Positions 1 through 5,588 of a stretch of 7,903 bases of DNA are shown piece by piece. The stretch comes from Betaproteobacteria bacterium (GTDB taxonomy: Bacteria > Pseudomonadota > Gammaproteobacteria > Burkholderiales > Rhodocyclaceae). The translations under genes and the position numbers were made by a program. The notes under the pieces are model-generated. The model searched no databases, had not been told where the DNA came from, and saw only the letters and a program-made list of their open reading frames with translations. The DNA is taken from NCBI GenBank assembly GCA_016880375.1, contig JAEHDO010000360.1, forward strand, positions 1 to 7,903, in the 5' to 3' direction. Numbering within the stretch: position 1 is the stretch's first letter; every line of letters starts with the position of its first letter.

Positions 1-944
1 GCGTGGTCGCCGCGGTCGCAGGCCTTGCCCACGGCATAGACGTAGGCGCGGCAGGCCTGCCAGGTGCTGTACATGTCGGCCAGCTTGCCCTGCATGAGCT
101 GGAACTCGCCGATCGCCTGGCCGAACTGCTTGCGCTCGTGCACGAAGGGCAGCACCACGTCCATGCAGGCCGCCATGATGCCGAGCGGCCCGCCGGAAAG
201 CACGGCGCGCTCGTAGTCGAGGCCGCTCATCAGCACCTTGGTGCCGGCGCCCTCGCCGCCGAGGACATTCTCCACCGGCACTTCGCAGTCGTCGAAGAAC
301 AGCGGGTAGGTGTTGGAGCCGCGCATGCCGAGCTTGTCGAGGTGCTGGCCCTTGCTGAAGCCCTTGAAGCCCTTCTCGACGATGAAGGCGGTCATGCCCT
401 TGGCGCCGGCCTCGGCGTTGGTCTTGGCATAGACCACCAGGGTGTCGGCGTCGCCGCCGTTGGTGATCCACATCTTCGAGCCGTTCAGCACATAGCGGTC
501 GCCCTTCAGGTCGGCGCGCAGCTTCATCGACACCACGTCGGAGCCGGCGCCGGGTTCCGACATCGCCAGCGCGCCGACGTGCTCGCCGGAGATCAGCTTG
601 GGCAGGTACTTCGCCTTCTGCGCGGCCGTGCCGTTGCGGCGGATCTGGTTCACGCAGAGGTTGGAGTGCGCGCCGTAGGAAAGGCCGACCGACGCCGAGG
701 CGCGCGAGATCTCCTCCATGGCGACGATGTGGGCGAGGTAGCCCATCTTCGTGCCGCCGTATTCCTCCTCGGCGGTCATGCCGTGCAGGCCCATGTCGCC
801 CAGCTTGCGCCACAGGTCGGCGGGGAACAGGTTGTCGCGGTCAATGTCAGCCGCGCGCGGCAGGATCTCGTTCCTGGCGAATTCCCAGACGGCGTCGCGC
901 AGCATGTCGATGTCTTCGCCGAGGTCGAAATTGATGCCGAGCAT
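1..944 (-). CDS. ivd: Isovaleryl-CoA dehydrogenase (3' end outside window)
   Basis: This flavoenzyme oxidises isovaleryl-CoA to 3-methylcrotonyl-CoA in leucine degradation, passing electrons to ETF in the cytoplasm. The window holds the first 314 codons of a protein usually about 390 residues long; the C-terminal part runs off the left edge. The acyl-CoA dehydrogenase hallmarks are visible: [10 protein letters not shown] at residues 128-137, WITNGG at 159-164, and [13 protein letters not shown] at 241-253. In the last, Glu245 matches the catalytic base at the position peculiar to isovaleryl-CoA dehydrogenases (human GLDLERLVLAGGP); most other acyl-CoA dehydrogenases keep it in the C-terminal domain. 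[18 protein letters not shown] (from 274) also matches this subfamily. The ATG at 942-944 is preceded by an ACGGAG ribosome binding site (951-956). The gene follows the thioesterase gene by 27 bp on the same strand, so the two are probably co-transcribed. The alternative symbol is liuA. Confidence 0.95.
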   Translation of the reverse strand, partial: MLGINFDLGEDIDMLRDAVWEFARNEILPRAADIDRDNLFPADLWRKLGDMGLHGMTAEEEYGGTKMGYLAHIVAMEEISRASASVGLSYGAHSNLCVNQIRRNGTAAQKAKYLPKLISGEHVGALAMSEPGAGSDVVSMKLRADLKGDRYVLNGSKMWITNGGDADTLVVYAKTNAEAGAKGMTAFIVEKGFKGFSKGQHLDKLGMRGSNTYPLFFDDCEVPVENVLGGEGAGTKVLMSGLDYERAVLSGGPLGIMAACMDVVLPFVHERKQFGQAIGEFQLMQGKLADMYSTWQACRAYVYAVGKACDRGDH

Positions 945-971
945 GTCTGTCTCCGTAAAATGGCGCGGCCG

Positions 972-1439
972 TCAGGCCTTGCCGTGCATGGTCATGAGGG
1001 TTTGCTGCATCGTCGCGCAGTGGGTGGCCTTGCCGTTGCGGATCGCATACACCTCGCCGCGGGTGATGACGAGGTTGCGGCCGGACTTCAGCACCAGGCC
1101 CTCGGCGACGAGGAGGTCGCCGTCGGCCGGCGCCAGCAGGTTGAGCTTGAATTCGATCGTCAGCACGTCGGCCCCGGCCGGCATCAGCGTCAGCCCGGCA
1201 TAGCCGCCGGCGCTGTCGACGATGGTGCCGGTGATGCCGGCGTGGAAATAGCCGTTCTGCTGCGTCAGGTCGTCGCGGAAGGGCAGGCGGATTTCGCAGT
1301 GGCCGGGCGCCAGCGCGCCCATTTCGGCGCCGATCAGGTTCATCACTTTCTGCCGGGCAAAGCTCGCGCGCACCGTGGCTTCCCAGTCCGGGTTGCGCGG
1401 CGCGTGGGCGCTTTTGGCAGGGCGTACGGTGTGGGGCAT
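972..1439 (-). CDS. PaaI-family hotdog-fold acyl-CoA thioesterase
   Basis: This is a 155-residue single-domain hotdog protein of the PaaI / 4HBT type, which hydrolyses acyl-CoA thioesters in the cytoplasm. The active-site segment is NGYFHAGITGTIVDSAGGYAG (residues 62-82), with a HAG turn at 66-68 and Asp75 on the central helix, as in PaaI-like enzymes. The segment around residues 92-106 (LTIEFKLNLLAPADG) is the usual substrate-edge strand. The start at 1439 is chosen because GGAGGAAG (1441-1448) lies just upstream; the frame stays open to an ATG at 1496, but that extension would translate the operator palindromes. The gene sits between the MerR regulator and isovaleryl-CoA dehydrogenase, downstream of a likely promoter. 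I infer that it removes CoA from a branched-chain or stalled acyl-CoA intermediate; the exact substrate cannot be read from the sequence. Confidence 0.88.
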   Translation of the reverse strand: MPHTVRPAKSAHAPRNPDWEATVRASFARQKVMNLIGAEMGALAPGHCEIRLPFRDDLTQQNGYFHAGITGTIVDSAGGYAGLTLMPAGADVLTIEFKLNLLAPADGDLLVAEGLVLKSGRNLVITRGEVYAIRNGKATHCATMQQTLMTMHGKA

Positions 1440-1474
1440 GCTTCCTCCAGCCGGGAACGACACGAAAGCCAAAG

Positions 1475-1496
1475 TTGACGTTGACGTTAACGTCAA
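1475..1496. promoter_or_regulatory. LiuR-type operator arm 1 (two overlapping palindromes)
   Basis: GTTGACGTTAACGTCAAC (1480-1497) is a perfect 18-bp palindrome. A second copy of its 16-bp core, shifted by 6 bp (1475-1490), matches TTGACGTTAACGTCAA at 14 of 16 positions, so the arm holds two overlapping boxes. It lies 36-58 bp upstream of the thioesterase ATG and covers the predicted transcription start. MerR-family dimers bind such palindromes, and LiuR regulators are known to act on liu operons; that this regulator binds here is inferred from its adjacency. Confidence 0.72.
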
Positions 1497-1499
1497 CCT

Positions 1500-1528
1500 A
1501 TCTTAGGGGGCTTTAACGTTGACGTCAA
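1500..1528 (-). promoter_or_regulatory. Probable sigma70 promoter of the thioesterase-ivd operon
   Basis: Read on the minus strand, TTGACG (1528-1523) and TAAGAT (1505-1500) are separated by exactly 17 bp. The -35 matches TTGACA at 5 of 6 positions and the -10 matches TATAAT at 4 of 6. Transcription would start near 1493, giving a leader of about 54 nt before the thioesterase ATG. The -35 lies inside operator arm 2, and the start point lies inside arm 1, an arrangement that suits repression. With a 17-bp spacer it does not look like the 19-20 bp spacer of classical MerR-activated promoters. Confidence 0.5.
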
Positions 1529-1534
1529 CGTCAG
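1513..1534. promoter_or_regulatory. LiuR-type operator arm 2 (inverted copy of arm 1)
   Basis: ACGTTGACGTCAACGT (1516-1531) is a perfect 16-bp palindrome. Two overlapping 16-bp boxes, at 1513-1528 and 1519-1534, each match TTGACGTTAACGTCAA at 14 of 16 positions. The reverse complement of this 22-bp arm is identical to arm 1 (1475-1496) at 19 of 22 positions, with 16 bp between the arms. It overlaps the stop codon of the regulator gene (1531-1533) and the -35 box of the operon promoter. Binding by the adjacent regulator is inferred. Confidence 0.68.
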
Positions 1535-1941
1535 CGCTTCGCCAATTTTTTTTTCCTTTGGGCGCCTTCTCCAAGCAACTCATGGGCACGTGTTTCGAGC
1601 GAGGCAATCTCCTCCAGCACCGCCTCGATGTCCTCCCGCTGCCGCTCCAGGGCGGCGCGCTGGCGGGCCAGCACGGCCAGGAACTTCGACAGCTGGGTCC
1701 GCTGATCCCGGCCAACATCATACATATCAATGAGTTCCCGGATTTCGGCGAGGGACAGGCCGAGCCGGCGGCCACGCAGGGTCAGCTTCAGACGGGTACG
1801 ATCGCGCTTGGTGTAGATCCGGCTCTGGCCGGCACGCTCCGGGCTGATCAGGCCCTGGTCCTCGTAATAGCGGATGGCGCGGGGGGTGATGTCGAATTCC
1901 CGCGCGAGTTCGGTGATCGTGAAGGTCTGTTCCCGGGGCAT
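1531..1941 (-). CDS. liuR: MerR-family transcriptional regulator, LiuR-like
   Basis: This is a predicted DNA-binding regulator of the adjacent leucine/isovalerate catabolic genes. With the start at 1941 it has 136 residues, a normal LiuR size. The N-terminal winged helix-turn-helix (about residues 5-73) has the MerR signature ITELAREFDITPRAIRYYEDQGLI followed by an R-x-Y wing and LRGRRLGLSLAEIRELIDMYD. The C-terminal half (about 80-125) is a charged, probably coiled-coil dimerisation helix. No metal-binding cysteine cluster is present, arguing against a metal sensor. LiuR proteins are described in proteobacteria as regulators of branched-chain amino acid degradation; the call rests on similarity, on the downstream ivd gene and on the palindromes. 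An upstream ATG at 1980 would add 13 residues that precede the conserved region; neither start has a good ribosome binding site. The last codons contain a run of nine A residues (1546-1554). Confidence 0.85.
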   Translation of the reverse strand: MPREQTFTITELAREFDITPRAIRYYEDQGLISPERAGQSRIYTKRDRTRLKLTLRGRRLGLSLAEIRELIDMYDVGRDQRTQLSKFLAVLARQRAALERQREDIEAVLEEIASLETRAHELLGEGAQRKKKLAKR

Positions 1942-2029
1942 GTTCAGGTATAGAATGTCCGGTTTTGTGCGCCGCAACATTTAAGCAATTTGACGGCCCG
2001 AGTTAATCACTTTTCCGGCGATTAGGCAA

Positions 2030-3061
2030 TTGAAGGCTCCCGAAACGATCCGCTACCCCTTCGAACAGCAGCCCGACACGGGCGAAACGCTGGAACTCGC
2101 CGCCGGCGTGCGCTGGCTGCGCATGCCGCTGCCCTTCGAGCTGAACCACATCAACCTGTGGCTGCTGGAGGAGGAGGACGGCTGGACCATTGTCGATACC
2201 GGCCTCAACCTCGACGACATCAAGGCGAACTGGGAGGCCGTGCTGGAAACGCACTGCCGCAGCAAACCGGTCAAACGCATCATCGTCACCCACTGCCACC
2301 CGGACCACCTCGGCCTGGCACGCTGGCTCGGCGACAAGCTCAAGGTCGGCACCTGGGTCACCCAGGGCGAGATGCTCAACGCCTACGCCTGGTTCCACCA
2401 GCTGCCCAACTACGACGTCGACGGCATGGTCGGCTTCTTCCGCCGCCACGGGCTCGACGCCGCGCGCGCCGACACGCTCTTCGATCGCGGTCCGACCTAC
2501 CGCGGCCGCGTCGACGGCCTGCCGACCGAATACCACCGCCTCTTCGAGGGCGACCTCGTTCGCATCGGCGGCCGCGACTGGCGCGTGATTGTCGGCTACG
2601 GCCACTCGCCCGAGCACGCTTCGCTGCATTGTGCGGAACTCGACGTGCTGATCTCCGGCGACATGCTGCTGCCGCGCATCTCGACCAACGTCAGCGTCAT
2701 GTCGTCCAACCCGGACGGCGATCCGATCCGGCTCTTCCTCGATTCGATCGCGCGCTACAAGGCGCTTCCCGCCGACACGCTGGTGCTTCCCTCCCACGGA
2801 CGCCCCTTCCGCGGCATCCATGCCCGCGTGGCGCAGCTCGAGGCGCATCACCGCGAACGCTTCGATGCGCTGGTCGCCGCCTGCGCTGTGCCGAAGAGCG
2901 CCTGCGAACTGATCCCGACGCTGTTCCAGCGCGAGCTGGACGCGCACCAGACGATGTTCGCCATGGGCGAGTCCATCGCCCACCTGAATTACCTGGAACA
3001 TGCCGGCCGCGTGCGCCGCACGCCGGACGACGGCGGCGTGTTCCGCTTTGTCGCAAACTGA
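2030..3061 (+). CDS. MBL-fold metallo-hydrolase upstream of phaC
   Basis: This 343-residue metallo-beta-lactamase-fold hydrolase is of the glyoxalase II-like type. The metal-binding residues are all visible: THCHPDH with His88, His90, Asp92 and His93, then GHSPEH with His192, Asp211 in SGDMLLP, and His256 in PSHGRPF. A dinuclear metal site is therefore expected, with a thioester or ester as a plausible substrate. After about residue 260 there is a helical C-terminal extension that probably forms the substrate pocket. The start is taken as TTG at 2030, because no ATG or GTG occurs between the upstream in-frame stop (1991-1993) and the conserved region; the ribosome binding site is poor. The stop is 14 bp before the phaC start, so the two are almost certainly one operon. 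I infer a role near acyl-CoA or PHA metabolism, but the reaction is unknown. Confidence 0.87.
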   Translation: MKAPETIRYPFEQQPDTGETLELAAGVRWLRMPLPFELNHINLWLLEEEDGWTIVDTGLNLDDIKANWEAVLETHCRSKPVKRIIVTHCHPDHLGLARWLGDKLKVGTWVTQGEMLNAYAWFHQLPNYDVDGMVGFFRRHGLDAARADTLFDRGPTYRGRVDGLPTEYHRLFEGDLVRIGGRDWRVIVGYGHSPEHASLHCAELDVLISGDMLLPRISTNVSVMSSNPDGDPIRLFLDSIARYKALPADTLVLPSHGRPFRGIHARVAQLEAHHRERFDALVAACAVPKSACELIPTLFQRELDAHQTMFAMGESIAHLNYLEHAGRVRRTPDDGGVFRFVAN

Positions 3062-3075
3062 GAAGGAGAGGACCG

Positions 3076-4905
3076 ATGTCTGCGCAGCAACAGGAATCCC
3101 ACAAGCCCGCCCTGCCCGATCCGAAGGAAGTCGCCAGGACCTTCGCCGAGGTCGCCCAGCGCGCTTCCAAGCTCATCACCGAGCACATGCAGCGCCAGAT
3201 GAAGCACGGCATCGCGGCGCAGACGGACGAGCTGGGCATCGCCCAGGCTTTCATGGACATGACGGCCAGGCTGCTCGCCAACCCCTACAAGCTGGCCCAG
3301 GCGCAGATGAACCTGGTGTGGGACTACTTTTCGCTGTGGCAGCACTCCATGATGCGCTTCACCGGGCTGGAGACCAGGCCGGTGGCCGAACCGAAGAAGG
3401 GCGACAGCCGCTTCAAGGACGAGCAGTGGGAGGAACACTTCCTCTTCGACTTCATCAAGCAGTCCTACCTCATCACCGCGCGCCACGTGCATGACGTGGT
3501 CACCAACGTCGAGGGCCTGCCGATCGAGACCGAGAAGAAGGTGAACTTCTTCACGCGCCAGTACATCGATGCCCTGTCGCCCTCCAACTTCGCCCTGACC
3601 AACCCCGAGGTCTTCCGCGAAACGGTGAAGTCGCACGGCCAGAACCTGCTCAAGGGCTTCAACAACCTGCTGCGCGACATCGAGGAGGGCGACGGCCAGT
3701 TGCGCGTCAAGATGACCGACACGACCGCCTTCGAACTGGGCCGCAACGTCGCCGTCACGCCGGGCAAGGTGGTGTTCCAGAACGAACTGATCCAGCTGCT
3801 GCAGTTCGATCCGACGACGAAGGAGCAGTACCGCCGGCCGCTGCTCATCATGCCGCCGTGGATCAACAAGTACTACATCCTCGACCTGCGCCAGAGCAAC
3901 TCCTTCATCAAGTGGGCCACCGACCAGGGCCACACCGTTTTCGTCATTTCCTGGGTGAACCCGGACAAGCGCCTCGCCGAGAAGGGCTTCGACGACTACA
4001 TGACCGAAGGTTCGCTGGCCGCGCTCGACGCCGTCTGCAAGCAGACCGGCGAGAACGAGGTGAACCTCATCGGCTACTGCCTCGGCGGCACGCTGCTCGG
4101 TTCGACGCTGGGGTACAACGCCGTGAAGAAGGACAAGCGCATTGTCTCGGCGACCTTCTTCGTCGCCCTGCTGGATTTCTCCATCCCCGGCGAGTTGGGC
4201 GTCTTCATCGACGAGCAGCAGGTCGCCAGCCTGGAGAAGAAGATGCAGGAGCGCGGCTACCTCGAAGGCTCGGAGATGGGCACCACCTTCAACATGCTGC
4301 GCTCGAACGACCTGATCTGGTCCTTCGTGGTGAACAACTACCTGATGGGCAAGGAGCCCTTCCCCTTCGACCTGCTCTACTGGAATTCCGACTCGACGCG
4401 CATGCCGTACAGGATGCACAGCTTCTACCTGCGCAACATGTACATGAAGAACCTGCTCAAGGAACCAGGCGGCATCGAGCTCAACGGCGTGCCCATCGAC
4501 ATCGGCAAGGTGAAGGTGCCGGCCTACTTCATTTCGTCGATCGAGGACCACATCGCGCCGTGGAAAAGCACCTATCTCGGCGCCACGCGCCTCGGCGGCC
4601 CGGTGCGCTTCGTGCTCGGCGGCTCAGGCCACATCGCCGGCATCGTCAACCCGCCGGCGGCCAACAAGTACCACTTCTGGACCAACGAGGCCAAGAGCCT
4701 GCCCGAAACGCCGGACGCGTGGTTCGAGGGCGCGACGCAGCACCCCGGCTCGTGGTGGATCGACTGGCAGCAATGGATCGGCGGCCTCAACGGCGACGAC
4801 CGGGTGCCGGCGCGCGACCCCGCCAAGGGCAAATTGAAGCCGCTCGAGGAAGCGCCGGGTTCCTTCGTCAAGTTCCGCCTGGACCTGCAAAAGCAGGCTA
4901 AGTAA
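3076..4905 (+). CDS. phaC: Class I poly(3-hydroxyalkanoate) synthase PhaC
   Basis: This enzyme polymerises (R)-3-hydroxyacyl-CoA, typically 3-hydroxybutyryl-CoA, into storage polyester at the granule surface and releases CoA. The protein has 609 residues, typical of class I single-subunit synthases. The N-terminal PhaC domain (about 115-285) contains the conserved LLIMPPWINKYYILDL stretch (256-271). The alpha/beta-hydrolase catalytic domain carries the lipase-like box GYCLGG with nucleophile Cys335, Asp491 in SSIEDHIAPW, and His519 in GGSGHIAGIVNPP, so the Cys-Asp-His triad is complete. The C-terminal end has the usual GSWW..W..W segment (558-567). The ATG has a clear GGAGAGG site upstream. 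It follows the MBL hydrolase gene by 14 bp, and its last 8 bp overlap the convergent HAD gene. No phaA, phaB, phasin or phaR gene is in the window, so monomer supply must be encoded elsewhere. Confidence 0.97.
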   Translation: MSAQQQESHKPALPDPKEVARTFAEVAQRASKLITEHMQRQMKHGIAAQTDELGIAQAFMDMTARLLANPYKLAQAQMNLVWDYFSLWQHSMMRFTGLETRPVAEPKKGDSRFKDEQWEEHFLFDFIKQSYLITARHVHDVVTNVEGLPIETEKKVNFFTRQYIDALSPSNFALTNPEVFRETVKSHGQNLLKGFNNLLRDIEEGDGQLRVKMTDTTAFELGRNVAVTPGKVVFQNELIQLLQFDPTTKEQYRRPLLIMPPWINKYYILDLRQSNSFIKWATDQGHTVFVISWVNPDKRLAEKGFDDYMTEGSLAALDAVCKQTGENEVNLIGYCLGGTLLGSTLGYNAVKKDKRIVSATFFVALLDFSIPGELGVFIDEQQVASLEKKMQERGYLEGSEMGTTFNMLRSNDLIWSFVVNNYLMGKEPFPFDLLYWNSDSTRMPYRMHSFYLRNMYMKNLLKEPGGIELNGVPIDIGKVKVPAYFISSIEDHIAPWKSTYLGATRLGGPVRFVLGGSGHIAGIVNPPAANKYHFWTNEAKSLPETPDAWFEGATQHPGSWWIDWQQWIGGLNGDDRVPARDPAKGKLKPLEEAPGSFVKFRLDLQKQAK

Positions 4906-5542
4906 CCAACGCGGCGATCTCGTCGAGCCGCGACACGAAGTGGTCGGGCGGCAAAGCGGCGAAGTCTGATTCGACGCATTCGCCGCCGCGGATGATGGCC
5001 ACGCGCAGGCCGGCGGCGCGCGCGGCGAGTATGTCTGCGCGGCTGTCGCCGATGAACAGCGCTTCTTCCGGCGCCGTCTCCAGTTCAGCCAGCGCGCGCA
5101 GCGCGCCCTCGGGGCGCGGCTTCATGAAGGTCACGTCGTCGCGGCTCATCACCGGTGCGAGCCAGCAATCGAGGCCGAAGCGGGCGAGGGCGGCGGTGAG
5201 CGCCGCGCGCCCGATGTTGCTGACCATGGCGGTGCGCACTCCGCGGCCGGCCAGCGCCTGCAGCAGCGCCGCCGCGCCGGGGCGCGGCGCCCAGCGCGTG
5301 AGTGCGTCGGCGTCCCAGCGGTCGTAGACCGGGCCGAGCGCGCCGCGCAGCGCCGCCAGCCGACCCTGCGGCACGGCGAGGTCCGCCGCCGCGTTCCACA
5401 GCTCGGCGTAGTTGCCCGCCGTGCCGTAACCCTGCGCAGCAAAAGCGGCGCGCAGTTCGGCCTCGGCTTCGGCCAGCCGCCACTGGAAATCGACCAGCGT
5501 GCCCTCGAAATCGAAGATGACCGCTCTGATGGTGTTGCCCAT
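4898..5542 (-). CDS. HAD-superfamily hydrolase
   Basis: This 214-residue HAD-type hydrolase resembles the phosphoglycolate phosphatase / beta-phosphoglucomutase group and is probably a cytoplasmic phosphatase of a small phosphorylated metabolite. Motif I is IFDFEGTLVD with nucleophile Asp11, motif II is Ser108 in AMVSNIG, motif III is Lys141-Pro142, and motif IV is GDSRAD with Asp166 and Asp170. The helical cap lies between motifs I and II, at about residues 20-85. Oddly, the second acidic residue of motif I is Glu13, where nearly all HAD phosphatases have Asp as the general acid/base. The ATG at 5540-5542 is supported by a GAGGG site just upstream; the much longer open frame (to 6253) runs antisense through the next gene and is not real. 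The 3' end overlaps phaC by 8 bp, convergently. The substrate cannot be inferred from context. Confidence 0.88.
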   Translation of the reverse strand: MGNTIRAVIFDFEGTLVDFQWRLAEAEAELRAAFAAQGYGTAGNYAELWNAAADLAVPQGRLAALRGALGPVYDRWDADALTRWAPRPGAAALLQALAGRGVRTAMVSNIGRAALTAALARFGLDCWLAPVMSRDDVTFMKPRPEGALRALAELETAPEEALFIGDSRADILAARAAGLRVAIIRGGECVESDFAALPPDHFVSRLDEIAALVT

Positions 5543-5568
5543 GGCACCCTCACAATCTTGCAAGCCGG

Positions 5569-5578
5569 ATGCTAGCAT
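5569..5578. promoter_or_regulatory. Possible symmetric extended -10 element between divergent genes
   Basis: ATGCTAGCAT is a perfect 10-bp palindrome in the 46-bp gap between the HAD gene and the RlmN-like gene. Because it is self-complementary, each strand reads TGCTAGCAT, an extended -10 (TGn followed by TAGCAT, 4 of 6 to TATAAT). Starts would fall near 5585 on the plus strand and near 5562 on the minus strand. No good -35 is visible on either side, so this is tentative. A second small palindrome, CTTGCAAG, lies at 5557-5564. Confidence 0.28.
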
Positions 5579-5588
5579 TCCGCCAGCC

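Noticed and set aside
3..1478. A 491-codon plus-strand open frame across the ivd and thioesterase genes
   Set aside because: It is the antisense shadow of two clear genes in GC-rich codons; the translation is a low-complexity Ala/Val/His/Gly-rich string without any family motif.
1440..1496. N-terminal extension of the thioesterase to the ATG at 1496
   Set aside because: It would translate the operator palindrome into a Thr/Ser repeat, while GGAGGAAG precedes the ATG at 1439.
1475..1534. An intrinsic terminator after the regulator gene
   Set aside because: The inverted repeat gives a strong stem, but no T-run follows on the minus strand, and its halves are separately palindromic as protein-binding sites are.
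1942..2029. A LiuR-type operator in the divergent gap before the MBL gene
   Set aside because: Only a single TTGACG half-site (1990-1995) is present, without a partner half or a suitable -10 at normal spacing.
2158..3075. Extension of the phaC frame upstream to give a 915-residue protein
   Set aside because: The extra N-terminus is an Arg/Pro-rich shadow of the MBL gene in another frame, and the ATG at 3076 has a strong ribosome binding site and the normal PhaC start.
2989..4551. A 520-codon minus-strand open frame across phaC
   Set aside because: It is antisense to conserved PHA synthase codons, has no recognisable domain and no ribosome binding site; the high GC at third positions removes stops.
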